Source: Hyaloscypha bicolor E
Taxonomy: Eukaryota; Ascomycota; Leotiomycetes; Helotiales; Hyaloscyphaceae
DNA length: 64,000 bases
Assembly (NCBI RefSeq): GCF_002865645.1
Contig: NW_020194563.1
Location: forward strand, 826,152-890,151
Direction of reading: 5' to 3'
Below the pieces are notes generated by a model. The model ran no database searches, was not told the DNA's origin, and saw nothing but the letters and a program-made list of their open reading frames with translations. Below are positions 35,091 to 46,113 of the stretch, piece by piece. The number at the start of each line of letters is the position of its first letter. The stretch's first letter is position 1. A program made the translations under genes and the position numbers.

Positions 35091-35690
35091 TTTTTAAGTA
35101 ATTAATAAATCCCTGCAAATTCATATCTTTGAGTTATTTAATTAAAATTCTAAGTTAGTTTCTTATAAGTTAAAGGAGAGGTTATTAGATCCGTTTATAA
35201 AAAAATTACTAAGATTACTTTAGTATTACGTTTATTTAAGTTATTATTTATAAAGAGTCTTTTGAGCCAAGCTATTACTAAGAGGCAATAAAAGAATTAA
35301 TAAAGCAGTAAGATAAAGATTAGAAACTATTATTATAAAATAAAACAAAATTCCGTTTATTATATATTAAGTCTTTATATAATATTAAATGTATTTTCTA
35401 TATTAAATTAACTTCTTTTTTATTGCCTTGCTTGCTTTTACTTTTATAATAGTATTATGAAATTTAAGATATATTCTTTTAAAAAGGTTATATAAAGGTT
35501 TTATTATTATTATAAAAGTTATTAATTCTTTTAATAAATTACTTATTTTTAAAAAGTACAAATATTATTAATAAAATTATAAAAGTAATATAATGTACTA
35601 AAGTAGAGTACTTAGTAATTCTATAATAGCTTACTAACTATAAATATAATTTACGGTTATTTAATAATTAAATATTTTAGTTTTCTAGTA
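35091..35690. repeat. AT-rich RIP-like block
   Basis: About 600 bp of A/T-dominated DNA with stops in all frames and sharp edges, of the same nature as the other AT-rich blocks. Confidence 0.65.
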
Positions 35691-35906
35691 AGTCTTGCAT
35701 TCAAGTGGGCCGTGCATTTAAGCGGGAGATCGAGTAATGTACTACTAAGAAGTGGGTCGTCCGGTTTGCAAAACGCTATAAAGCCAGGCTCATCTCCCAT
35801 TTCCCACTCGCTTTATTCCTAATACCTCCACATTGCTTTTGCCTCTGCTACTACCCTCCCAAATAATTTTTACTATCTTGCCCCTTCCTTATCTCACAAT
35901 CAAACC

Positions 35907-36368
35907 ATGGCCTCCAGAAATAATGGGCGTCTGCATGAGGACAAGCTGCTGGAGCCTGGGAGGAAACTGATGAAGATCAGCGACGAGACTTGGTCGAAGT
36001 ATCAGACTTCATTCAACGGATACAGCCTCTAGTAGGCGACCAAAGACTCCGTCGCGAAGAGGGACATGAAGAGGAAGGAAGAAGGCGAGGACGAGGTAAT
36101 ACAGCGAAATAAGATGAAGCCGGATGTCGAGTCGTTGAGGATGATCAATAACGTCAAGGAAGCTCACGAAGCTGTGACTAGGCGAATTTCAAGACTGCTG
36201 GTGCATCTCGGGGACGTCTCCGACTTCACCGACTGTCCCAGACTCTCATTGAGGCTCAAGGCGCCTCAACCTGTTGACTATCCCGTGGATAAAGAAAGAG
36301 AAGAGAGGAAGAAAATAACTTGGGACTCGGGTTGGACAAGGAATAGGGGTTGGCAAGGTTTGCTTTAG
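35907..36368 (+). pseudogene. Gene with tandem in-frame TAG-TAG
   Basis: From an ATG in good context (ACCATGG) a frame runs MASRNNGRLHEDKLLEPG to YSL, meets TAG TAG at 36030-36035, and then stays open in the same frame for 111 codons of charged, clearly protein-like sequence (ATKDSVAKRDMKRKEEGED, NNVKEAHEAVTRRISRLL) to a stop at 36366. CAG CAG to TAG TAG needs two C-to-T changes, both at CpA, the RIP target. A proximal promoter with CTATAAAG (35781) and a pyrimidine-rich leader is still intact. Family not recognised. Confidence 0.55.
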
Positions 36369-36454
36369 CATCTTGGACTCTAGACTCAATATCTACCCTT
36401 CCTCGGACATGGTAATGAGCCAATGGTCTACCGCAATAACAGATCAATCCATAA

Positions 36455-36913
36455 TCAACCCTCTGCTGGTCCCTGCTGTGCCGGCTCGCCCATGTTTCTG
36501 GATGACGTGTACAATAGCATAATCACAGCCTCCAAAGTCTCCACCATAAACTTCGCTTTTCTCAGCTCCCCAGAGAGGGCCAGGTTCGCGTTTGACACAA
36601 GCTGGCATTGGTTCATCACCTGGCTGCAATCTTGCACAGAGCGCGCCAATGCTGCAATGTACTCATTGATCTGCGATTGAAAGTAGCGTGTCCTTCGCCG
36701 TTCTCGTTCGAGCTTGACGCGCTCAATGGAGAGTTCTTGTTCCGCAGCGTTAGCGCGATGCTGCCAGTCGTAGGTATTGGCAACATTTATATTCTTCATT
36801 GTTGGCGTTTGGGGGTCTCCTTCCTCCACCGTTGGGATAGACTCTGGCTAGAGCACAGTTAGCAATGATATCGCTCAAGTCTAGAAAGGCCACGTTACCG
36901 AGGGCGAAGCCAT
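36455..36913 (-). CDS. Small coiled-coil protein
   Basis: A five-codon first exon (ATG at 36913, MASPS) and an exon ending at 36455 give about 128 aa across a 55-57 bp intron (GTAACG, branch GCTAAC, acceptor CCAG or CCAGAG; phase requires the latter). The main body, ANAAEQELSIERVKLERER to ELRKAKFMVETLEA, is a long amphipathic charged helix with heptad spacing. No family recognised. Without the first exon the start would be the ATG of MKNINVANTYD. It runs convergent with the TAG-TAG pseudogene. Confidence 0.5.
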
Positions 36914-37375
36914 ATTAATGGGGCCGACCGTATCTCCCTATACTACTCAAGTTCCCCTTCAATCAGAGCCAGATCAAATACAATTACTTCATACCGCAGT
37001 TTCTGACTTATATGAGCTCAAACCAAATTCGGTAATCACAACTGCACAAGGGCTGAGTCAACCCGTGCGGAGTCAAAAGTGGATGGTCCATCGGCATCAG
37101 AATCGCACCGCACTCCTCCGTCCTTCAGGGATCATCGCCCCTCTAAACGCCAAATAGTGCCCTCATATTTTTGCTGCCTGAGATGGTTGAAAACTAGATT
37201 GGGTCATCCCTCCCTCACGGCCTTCTGCCGGAAATTGTTTTATATAGCCCACTCGTTTTCAACCAGGTCAGATTGCATTCTAGTAAGAACCAACAGATAA
37301 TTACAGGTATTATCTCCGTGCTCTCTGGTTATCATTGGATAATCAATTAACAAATGTAGTCGTTCCATCTAAATC

Positions 37376-37639
37376 ATGTGTTTTGTCATCGTACTCGACG
37401 AAGAACGCTTCAAGCAGGTTGTGGCGAGATGGAGGCGTAGATGTCCCCGATTAGCTTCTTGGTGGTTCGGACCACAAGCTCCACCTCCTCAATATAATGA
37501 AGGAGCCGCTCCTCCACAAAACCAGACTAAACCCAAGAGACCCGACTCTCTCACGCTCCCCGCCTACGCAAGCTATCGCAAGCAAACGACGAGCCCCTCT
37601 AAGAAGGAAGTGAAGGATTCAGAAAAATCTGTTGCCTAG
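37376..37639 (+). CDS. Small PPxY-motif protein B (paralogue of 11661)
   Basis: An 87-aa single-exon protein aligned along its whole length with the product at 11661-11897: MCFVIVLDEER, a Trp/Arg-rich stretch, ASWWFG, PPPQYNEG and a PDSL block, then a Lys/Ser-rich tail. The PPQY motif and its flanks are the best-kept part, which suggests selection on WW-domain binding. TAATCAATTAACAAATGTAGTCG upstream shares TGTAGTCG with copy A. Both copies lie downstream of AT-rich blocks. Confidence 0.7.
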   Translation: MCFVIVLDEERFKQVVARWRRRCPRLASWWFGPQAPPPQYNEGAAPPQNQTKPKRPDSLTLPAYASYRKQTTSPSKKEVKDSEKSVA

Positions 37640-37977
37640 TATAGTTGATGGTAGGATTCTGGAATAGCAGAGAGACGTTGCAAATAAAGGAAAAGATTTG
37701 TATTTACTACCCAAAAGGAGGACAACCTTGAAGTAAAACAGTATTTATTTTGGAGCGACTAAGTACTCTAGTTGAATGTCTCATACCTCGGACTGCGTAA
37801 CAATTTGAATATCTTCAATATTGCCATTCAAGCTTAGACTTCAATACAGATTAGAATAAAGAAAGTTCCGTGTTCAAAGAAGGAAAGCATTCAAAAACAC
37901 ACTTATTGAGGATAGCAACTATAATTTTGGCGTTAAAAGACTCTAGTAATCTCGACGTTTAACTACCAGTCAGGATC
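37640..37977. other. Intergenic, nothing recognised
   Basis: Convergent 3' regions of the PPxY gene and the PLAC8 gene. No signals noted. Confidence 0.5.
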
Positions 37978-38437
37978 TCACAAAGCCTCCCTATTACGCA
38001 ATTCTGTAGTCATATTCGGTTGGGCCCTGTATCCCACGCTTTCCAACTGTTGAATGTAGTCCAGCTCCTTGCCAGTTTGGATCAATTCGCAGCATTGACA
38101 CAACAGAGGAGTGCAGCACAGGCCGCAAGTTCCTCCTTCAAGTTCTAATAGCAATATTAGTTAACAACCAGTCCCTGTTGTTATGCGTGATTAACGTACT
38201 GTGCTTCTTCTGCATATCCTTGCGATCAATAATTTGAAGAACCCACCCCCAGTTGCCACAACAACAAAGACAACACCATGCTATGCACCAAGGGTTGCAA
38301 GAAGAATAGTCTTCTCTATTGCCATGAACAATGCGGCTGTGGTTTCGTCCATAAACAACACAAGGACAGCAACATGCTTCCAGAAGACTACCATCAGTGC
38401 TGCAAGAAAATAGAGAATTGTGATACGGTCGAGGCAT
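37978..38437 (-). CDS. PLAC8 family Cys-rich protein
   Basis: Exons 38437-38200 and 38144-37978 (54-bp intron, GTACGT...TTAG) give 134 aa. PLAC8 features are in order: HNSLFSCSTD, then ACCCPCVVYGRN (the CCPC core), CNPWCIAWCCLCCCGNWGW (hydrophobic Cys-rich span), KKHKLEGGTCGLCCTPLLCQCCEL (second Cys cluster), and a hydrophilic tail with QLESVGYRAQP. PLAC8/FCR proteins are small membrane-associated proteins linked to cadmium resistance and cell-size control in plants; the role in fungi is unknown. The splice restores the second Cys cluster, which supports the model. Confidence 0.8.
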
Positions 38438-38589
38438 GAAGAAACGTGAGATAAGTTTGTAGAGAAGAGCGATCGGACTGTAGAGAACCTGTGACTTCCT
38501 TGTGATATATTATTCTGTTAAATAGCCTCGAGCGAAGCTTTGCAAGGATTCATGGCGTCCGAAATTTGATGGTTGAGTGATCATCTTCA

Positions 38590-38745
38590 GAAAAACTGGC
38601 TCTGGATCCATGACCTCCTTTAGCGTGGGGGATGTCCATCAGGCGCAGACCCACTTTACTGGTTGGATGACCATCGGTAAAAAAAAAAAAAAATAAAGAA
38701 AGGATCATCCATCTACCCCAACCACCAAATCATCTCAGCCGTCCA
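38590..38745. promoter_or_regulatory. GAYCATC cluster and poly-A tract before the patatin gene
   Basis: GATCATC or GACCATC occurs near 38599, 38669 and 38703, with related TCATC words near 38730, and an A14 run follows the second. It is 120-280 bp before the ATG of the RING-patatin gene. Inferred regulatory element. Confidence 0.35.
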
Positions 38746-38865
38746 GCATCTTTCGGCCTCCATCAACTTGTGTGATCTCAAGATCCAAATCCCCCCTTCC
38801 CTGCTTTAAAATAAGGTTGATCTCCTAGCTTCCACGGCTCCTAGAATGCCTCTTCTCACAACGTT

Positions 38866-41800
38866 ATGGCTCTTTGCGCCCATCAGCAGTGGCTGCGTGT
38901 GCATCGAGACGAGAACGGGTTTGTACTGCAGTACGGGAATCGGCTCTACAATATCACGAACTCTCTTCCCCAACCTGCGAGGCAATACCCATCCCTTATT
39001 TTCTTCATTGGCAAACAGTCCAAATCGCGAGCGCTGCGAGCTTTATTCCCTGGGAACAGCATATCCAACTGTCGAAAATACGGTATCGCGAATATATGCG
39101 CTGATCCAACTACGACAAATGATGCCCATCCAACCCTCATTGCTGATAGCAGTCCTGACCATGCACAAACAAACCTGAGAGGCAAGGTTGTCTGCCACGA
39201 GACCACCAATCAGCCAGTAGCCTGGCCAGACGACGAGAGCGGCCCACCTACGCAACAGGGCTTGGTCGATCATCTCCACGCCAGGTTGCTGTCATTGTTT
39301 GTTGATGTGCTGTGCATATTCGCACAAGACTGTGGCGGTCTAGACGGGGTAGCGGACAGACTGACCTCTTGGGCAACAATAGGATCTGCGTCAAGCTTGT
39401 CAAATAGCATTCGCCCCAGGTTGCTTGTTGTCACTACAATCCCTGGGCATGCCTTTGATTCAGAATCTCTACGTTTTCGTCTGGGAGTGCTGGCTGATCC
39501 GAAGTTTGCAGGATCATTCTCATCCTTGAAGGTAGTAAACATTCTAGGGGCAACCCGTCGTCCTTCCCGCTCTCTGTTTAGCGGCCTCAAGGAGATTCTA
39601 CAAGACGAAACTCGTACGGCGCGCATTGAACGGATTAATACCCACACTCTCTTTTCGATGACTCACATTACAGCATTCTTTGAAATGTCTCTACGCAATT
39701 TTGCCACATCACCACGAGATACGTTTGACTTTATCAAGAGCTCGAGAGAAGGGAACCCTGTTTCTCAAAACTTTCAATATCACCTGCAGTCATTCATGAG
39801 TTTGTGCTTGAAGCACAGGTTACCTGACAACATTTCCTATGATTTTATCGCCTCGGCAATTGTTCTAGATAGCTTCCCGCCTGGTATGCACAGTAAGTAT
39901 CGAACCTATTATTCGTGAAACAGGTAAGCTAACTGTAGTTGAGTGTTTAATCCATCAGATGTGTTCCGTACTTTATACCGTTATGAATGCCTCCTTGGAC
40001 TTCGTGAGTTTGCGAGTGCTCAACAGCTATCGAGAGAGTCGATCTGTGCCGATATCGAGGCACGAATAATATCCTTATTCTCCGAGATGAAATATGGTGG
40101 CCAGTCTGCGGCTACCCTCCGTCAGCGAAGCCTAGAACAAAATAGTCAGCACTTGCAGCTGCTTAGATCCAATATCGATTGCTTCATATGCCTGCAAAGA
40201 AAGCTAGAACATATAATGGACTGCGGCCATGGCATATGCGATATCTGTATCCGCATCCACGTCTTCAGTAATCCGACAAAGGGCAGGGAGTACTATTACG
40301 ACATCACCTCCTGTCCCCAATGTCTGACCAAGATCAACTTCCAAGCAAAGACCTTGCCTCCTACATGTCGGGTAAGATTTCTCGCGATTGACGGGGGTGG
40401 TTCGAGAGGCATCGTATCACTAGGGTTCATAGAGGAGCTTCGGCAGGCACTTGGCCTGCACTATCCAGTCCAGGAGAACTTCGACTATTCCATTGGAACA
40501 AGTTCGGGTATGCTATTCATGCACTACCAGGCTGTGGTACTAACATTAAATAGGCGGTCTTGCAACAATTGGGCTCTTTGGAAAGAACTGGACCCCCAAG
40601 CAATGCCTCTCATTCTTCCTTAAGTTTGCGAGGATCATTTTCCCACCCAATGTCCTTATAGGATACTCAATCTGCGCAATAATCCGGCGTATATTTGCAT
40701 TTTACCTTGAGGATGGCAAGTATAATGCAGCCGTCTTGGAAGACGCTCTCCAGGAGGCTCTTGGACTCGGTCCTATACTTGGTCCAGTCAGGTCGGGACC
40801 ATCTGGGATGAGATTTGCCGTTACCGCAACTACGATATCCGACGCGACGCTATGCCTGATTTCGAATTATAATGGTGAGGGTCAGCATGGAAAAGATTCA
40901 AGTAGGGTGAGACATCTTCAGGTCTATAGTAGGTTAATGATGGGACAGGATATAAACACCTTCGAGCGACGCAGGCAACCGAGGATATTTTGCTCTGGGA
41001 AGCGTACGTATAATTGACCATGAACTAATACTTACTGACGGTTGACAGAGCAAGGTGTACGACCGCGGCACCTAGGCAAGATCCAATAGCGAAGGGCATG
41101 ACGCGTTTGAGGCTGACGAACCCTAGCTACTTTAAACCCAAACACCTCCACTCCTTTGGTACATTTCAGGATGGCGGTCTAAAGTACAACAACCCTGTGC
41201 GGCCAGGACTGCGTGAAATCCGCAGAATCTGGAACAATGGTGATTGCGACCTGGTGCTTTCCATCGGGACGGGATTTGAGCAAAAGCTCATGTCGCCAGT
41301 AGCTTCAAACGTCCGGAATCTTCTTCAGGATGGGGCAATGGCACGTTTTTATCGGGCTGCTATGGAATCATTATCTCTAAATGGTCAGATCAGCTGGGAA
41401 GATCACTGGTCTGGCTTAGAGGAGGATGCTAAGAGACAGCAGTTCCGTCTAAACCTGCCTCTAGAGGGCAAGGAACCGGAGATTGACGACGTGGATAAGA
41501 TGCAATATCTTCATGACCAGATACGGAATCACCTTGGTGATATCGAGGGCATTGCTCGAGCTTTCAAAGCAGTAACCTTCTTCTTCGAACTCGACGGGCC
41601 GTTGGTCGACGAAGGGGGTCGCTATTATTGTCGTGGATCCATCCTCTCTCGGAGCCCGGACAGCCGTGATCTTATCCAGAGCCTCGGCAGCAGCTACCCC
41701 TACGCACAATTCTTCAATCATGACCTCTCCCTTGGCTTTCTCAGCGCAAGCGATATCTGCAAGCTATGCGGGCGTTTCCAGAAAGCGGTCACCTTCCACG

Positions 41801-42078
41801 TACGCCACCCCTCCGATCGGGTCAACCTGCAGCTCGTCTTCAACAGGCTGTTCCGCCGTAGCATCAGTGGCTTCCCGCAACCTATTGAATGGTTTGTCGA
41901 AAGACAGAAGTTTAATGCGAGGTTTGGGCGACCCGACCATGAAAGCAGAATTGCTAGGGAACTATCCTGTAGCTGTGAACTTCAACGTCACGGCGAAGTA
42001 CCGGCCCTTGCTTCAGACAGCAGGAAGCGCTCTCTCCCCATTCGGATGGGGATATGTAGGAAGCGGCGTCGTTTGTGA
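38866..42078 (+). CDS. RING-patatin-like phospholipase
   Basis: Exons 38866-39892, 39959-40507, 40554-40874, 40949-41003 and 41049-42078 give 993 aa. Order: an N-terminal region of about 340 aa of unknown fold, found in fungal patatin-like proteins; a RING-type zinc site (CFICLQRKLEHIMDCGHGICDIC, about 417-438, and CPQC 461-464); then the patatin domain with oxyanion loop DGGGSRG (487-493), elbow GTSSG with nucleophile Ser524, and DGG with catalytic Asp692. Splicing rebuilds YKHLRATQATEDILLWEAAR, a usual patatin segment. The third donor may be 40875 or 40881. It should hydrolyse acyl esters of lipids. Such proteins are recurrent accessory genes in fungal giant transposons and in self/non-self systems. 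All catalytic residues are present. Confidence 0.85.
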
Positions 42079-42870
42079 TGGAGAACCGAATGGAATACTG
42101 TTTGAAGACGTGCAATGCTAAACTAGCATCCGATCCATTTCTTAGTAATGGTGTTATCGATCTGTTGTATCTTGTTAAGATAAACCGCCTATATATAATA
42201 TAGGACGAGCTTTGAAGAGGATGTTCTTTGCATTTACGATTCGGCCTTGACCTTTAATAATATCCATTGAGATCGCGAATATACTCGCCGCTATGTGTAC
42301 GAAGGCCCCAATAAATAAGATCTCATTACCTCGCCTTCTCACCATTAGTATAACGAAAGTCCTTTATATTCGATTTACAAAATCAAAACTGGTACATGTG
42401 CTCAGCCCCTTTATTGCTTCTCGGATGGCTTTCGACCATTTATCTCTTTGTGCCCTGACTTCGAAATCCCCTCTCTGACTTTTCCGCTCCCCTTGCGTGT
42501 CTCTCTCCCGCCCCCCTTGCCCCAGTTGCTCAGAGACTTTTCAAATCACTCGAGCTCCAGACATTATGTATGCTGACAATTGTATAGAGCAACTCCGAAA
42601 CCGAGATTCATATAGGGAATCCGTTATGCGAAATGGTTTCGGAGGAGTTTTATAACACAAGGTTTCAAAAGGATCACAGCAGAAAACTGGTGAAGAGGAG
42701 GGCAAAATCTTACTGCCTGCGATTCAGCATCTTGAGGCTTGAAAAGTGGAGAGATCGGTGAGAGTTGACGTTAAATTTCAAGAACATCGCAATTGCAGAT
42801 GTAATATCTCGCCTAATTGCAATGCTACACCAAAACAAGGCAGACTAATTCGATCTATAAATCTCATGGG
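42079..42870. other. Intergenic, nothing recognised
   Basis: 3' region of the patatin gene. Short frames only. Confidence 0.45.
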
Positions 42871-43016
42871 TCATCTTGAGATCATCTATTCTTATCTTGG
42901 TCTTAGCTTTCCGGGGTGGTCTCGGATGATCCCATCGATGGATGGTCCCGCCGATGGATGGTCCCGCCGATGGATGGTCCCGCCGATGGATGGTCCCACC
43001 AATGGACGGTCCCTCT
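42871..43016. repeat. 16-bp tandem repeat with GATGGTC core
   Basis: Five units of GATGGATGGTCCCGCC at 42937, 42953, 42969, 42985 and 43001 (the last degenerate), preceded by single GATCATC, GGTCATC and GATGATC words at 42871-42930. It lies 220 bp before a small membrane-protein frame. The repeat is plain in the sequence; its role is inference. Confidence 0.85.
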
Positions 43017-43233
43017 CGCTTGCTGAGTAGTCCCTATTGGATCCCCATTAGCCCAAGGTCGGCAGGTGATGACAATATCACAGGATCCCATATTCTAAAC
43101 CCACGAAATCCAACTCCTCCGTAAGTCACAACTAAGCTGTACATCCCCAAAACAGGTGTGATTATAGCTTTTAATATCTGTCATAGATATTCAGAACGTT
43201 AATTGTATTATCAGACTACGCTGGGAAATCATT

Positions 43234-43437
43234 ATGGACCCGCCAAAAATTATCCGCAAGACATTTGCTATCAATAGAAAGACGACATTCTCCCTCCTCA
43301 TAATTGTCATCGCAATTGCCTTCCTTCCATTGTTGACGTATTGCATTTTCGGACTTTGCACAGCAGAGTGGACCTGCCGTTCAAGGTGGTGGAGGGGGAG
43401 GCGGGAGGGAACAGTGGTAGGGGGAGATTCAGCGTAG
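43234..43437 (+). CDS. Putative small single-pass membrane protein
   Basis: A 67-aa frame with an ATG start, a basic N-terminus (RKTFAINRK), one strong hydrophobic segment (FSLLIIVIAIAFLPLLTYCIF), and a basic Arg/Trp/Gly tail. No homologue recognised and no intron. It may be a gene because of the motif-rich upstream region, but the evidence is limited to topology. Confidence 0.35.
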   Translation: MDPPKIIRKTFAINRKTTFSLLIIVIAIAFLPLLTYCIFGLCTAEWTCRSRWWRGRREGTVVGGDSA

Positions 43438-43799
43438 GGCTACCTATAGCAGGCGGTAATGATTAAAGGGTTGCGTTCATGAGCAAGAGGTTAATAAGTT
43501 GGCACACATAATCGCGAGCATTTCATAAAATAGGGGACGTGGTTAATGTAAAAAACCACCTCATTTCCGTTACTTGAAGAGCCCGCCTTAATGAAGAATA
43601 AGTTGGAGCAACAATACAAAGAGCCCCCCCACTGTAGATGCCGAGCGGCAATTACACGAGGCACCCCTTGATGCATTATGTGTATGACATAGAGAGTTCG
43701 GCGGGCTAACTAATTAGCTCATCCTTTTGGAATTGGATGGTACTGTTAGCAAGGTGCTAGCCCATCTCCTCTACTCCCACCGGGGACGATCACCGATCC

Positions 43800-43884
43800 G
43801 ATCTTGAAGGCCGCCCAAACTTGATGGCCTCCCAAACTTGATGGCCTCCAGAAAATTTTCCATTCACATAAAACATATATAAGC
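43800..43884 (+). promoter_or_regulatory. Promoter with TATATAAG and repeated CAAACTTGATGGCCTCC
   Basis: CAAACTTGATGGCCTCC is present twice in tandem (about 43817-43851), followed by TATATAAG at 43876-43883, 85 bp before the ATG of the 43968 gene. This is the clearest core promoter in the window. A GGATGGTAC word lies at 43736. Confidence 0.5.
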
Positions 43885-43967
43885 AGCACTAGATCCGCAA
43901 ATGAGACTTTGGTCTCAGACTCAATATTCTCTTTTACCGGTCGCCCGAGATCGACTTTCCAATATCA

Positions 43968-44685
43968 ATGACCTCCAACGGGATTTCCCAAGGCGTTCTT
44001 TATCGTAATGACACTGTGAACAGCTTTTCCCTTTGGCCAAAACGAGAAGTCTTGCGAATAAAAGCATTATCAGAGCAGCAGGTGCTTTCAGAACTGCAAG
44101 AGATTATGGAAGGACGCAGTTACTCGTGGCACAGCATAAATGAACTATTGCAAGACCAGCTCCACAAAGAAGCCCTTGAATTCACATTCATAGACGGAGA
44201 TATTCTCTTCGAGTGGAACAACCTCTGCAACGAGAAGAGGAAATGGGAGAGGAAGGGATGCCTCTCGGACGACTGCGCAGAATTCAATAGAGATTGTTTG
44301 ACCAATCTTAAGGTACTACCATTTCAAGCAGGGCTTGGTCTTGAAAGTAAGTTGACCAATGAGTTTTGGCTGAACTATCCTGACTATGCTAGACTCACAA
44401 CTCGTAACTACCAATATAGACAAGTCAAACCGCTCGGCGATGGACCTGTGGGTGGGGCTAGAGAATCTGGAGCTTGAGAGTTCTACGGATGGCGACGAGA
44501 GCTTATCGGAGGTGGCAGGAGATTGTGGTGACTCTGATGAAGATTCTGAATATTATGAGTGTACTGAATATGCCGATTTTGAAGATAATAATGTTAGTGG
44601 GGCCGGGAAAGATGGAGGCAAAGATGAGGAAGCCGAAGTGAATGCAGAGCTGGGGAAGATTTCGAGTCAAATCCTAGATTCTTAG
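43968..44685 (+). CDS. Hypothetical protein with acidic C-terminus
   Basis: Exons 43968-44346 and 44420-44685 with a 73-bp intron (GTAAGT, branch CGTAACT, acceptor TATAG) give 214 aa. The N-terminal half is charged and helical (EVLRIKALSEQQVLSELQEI, WNNLCNEKRKWERKGCLSDDC). The second half is very acidic (STDGDESLSEVAGDCGDSDEDSE). No family recognised. It reads from the TATA promoter just upstream. Confidence 0.65.
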
Positions 44686-45068
44686 ATTTTTGTTCTTATT
44701 ACAATATACATTGGAGATATTCCCTCTCTCTATTCGAGAAATCTGAACTTGCCTCGACGACAAGGTCTCTGCCCACTCTGGCTGCAATACACGTTATATG
44801 TTCAGCTTAGCTTAGCATCAGAGCGGCTTATATATTATTCGTCGTCACCTGATTCCCGGGGTATTATTATATTATACAAATTAGCAGCTCTTATTGTATT
44901 CGCATAACCCGAGAACCTTGCTTAGCTTCAGTTTGTTATAACACAGTGCCACAGACAGACGAATGTGGCTCTGGGACGGAAGATCATTTACTGTATAGTC
45001 TGCATTTTTTATTTGGAGCTAAGACGTTCTAGCCATCAAACTTTCCATCCCATTCACCCTTAACAACT
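44686..45068. other. Intergenic, nothing recognised
   Basis: Convergent 3' ends; no signals noted. Confidence 0.45.
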
Positions 45069-45349
45069 CTACTTCTCCAAATCACGCGGTAATAGCTTCT
45101 CCGGGATTGGGTAGGCAAATTCCTAGATAACATATCTTAGTTGCGTATCCGATTTACATTTATAACACCTACCATTTCTGCCTTTGTTGGCCACCAAGAC
45201 TCGTGGTCTATCGACTGGTACGTGGTGATTTTACCTTGCTTTCGAATTACCAGAGCTACCTCAAATCCAAAAAACTTCCCCAATTCGTGTGCTTTCTTAA
45301 TCAAAGTCTTCTTTCTCCTTGTCCCTCGTGTGTTCTGCGTGGAAGCCAT
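45069..45349 (-). CDS. Mini MADS-box-like protein
   Basis: Exons 45349-45173 and 45122-45069 (50-bp intron, GTAGGT...CTAG) give only 76 aa. The body is a partial MADS (SRF-TF) box: TRRKKTLIKKAHELGKFFG matches the DNA-binding helix, and EVALVIRKQGKITTYQS matches the first beta strands. The N-terminal MGRxK arm is replaced by MASTQNTRG, and the domain is followed by EFAYPIPEKLLPRDLEK and a stop. Ordinary fungal MADS proteins (Mcm1, RlmA) are over 200 aa with activation regions. This one could still dimerise and bind DNA or titrate a full-length partner; that is inference. It is divergent from the RING gene, sharing a 764-bp promoter. Confidence 0.7.
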
Positions 45350-46113
45350 CGTGGAAGTGAATTTAAAGGCTATTTCGCTTTCAAAATGGACGCCTCGCGG
45401 CAGATTGTGCTAAATATCATCAGGACAAGATTATCCTTTGAGACCTCAGATATTTGATGGCAATAATCATAATTCGAGGAGATAATATTAAATGTCTTTA
45501 GATTATCCATCCTCGTCTAATTTTTTGGTCCACCGGATGGTACCATCAGGATATTGACTCCTAGATGGTCAAGGATAACGGACCACTAGTAATCTGAACC
45601 GCCCATTAATGCCACGGGAAGTTGAGGTTCGGTAATTGCAATGCATTTTGCAACGTGCCGTTTGGATAGTATTAGACTCAATAACGCTCGCCTTTATATG
45701 ACCGTTGAAGTCCCCCCTCTTCAAGCCCTTCCAATAACCCTCCAGCCAGTGGAACACCATCTTCTACAAGTCTAAGCGAGGAGTGGGTCACCTCATTACT
45801 TGCGTATCGCCTGACTAATGTGAATTAATTGTGGAGCAGCACAAGAGGATGGTCTCGGCCATTCATCCGTTACGGTTTTATACGCCCTCCAAATATTGAT
45901 GGAGACTACCCATCTGCCCCATCACATAGTTTGTGGCCATAACAATCCCTCTGATCCCACTTCCTCCACATCTGTGCAATTATTTCCTCGCATATCTTTT
46001 TTTTTTAACAGCACCGTCTCATTTATTACCCATACACAGTAACTTTCGTAACCACCCCTTTAAGGCACAATACGCCTTCCCTTCTGCCATACTCTGGCTT
46101 TCGCCCCAGCACG
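45350..46113. promoter_or_regulatory. Divergent promoter with GATGGTACCATC palindrome
   Basis: This region separates the MADS-like gene (minus) and the RING gene (plus). It holds GGATGGTACCATCAGG near 45536, GATGGTC at 45569 and 45849, and CCAAATATTGATGG near 45890. The 12-bp palindrome GATGGTACCATC also stands in the GPCR/Zn2Cys6 promoter. A pyrimidine-rich leader precedes 46114. No gene of its own is supported here. Confidence 0.4.
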
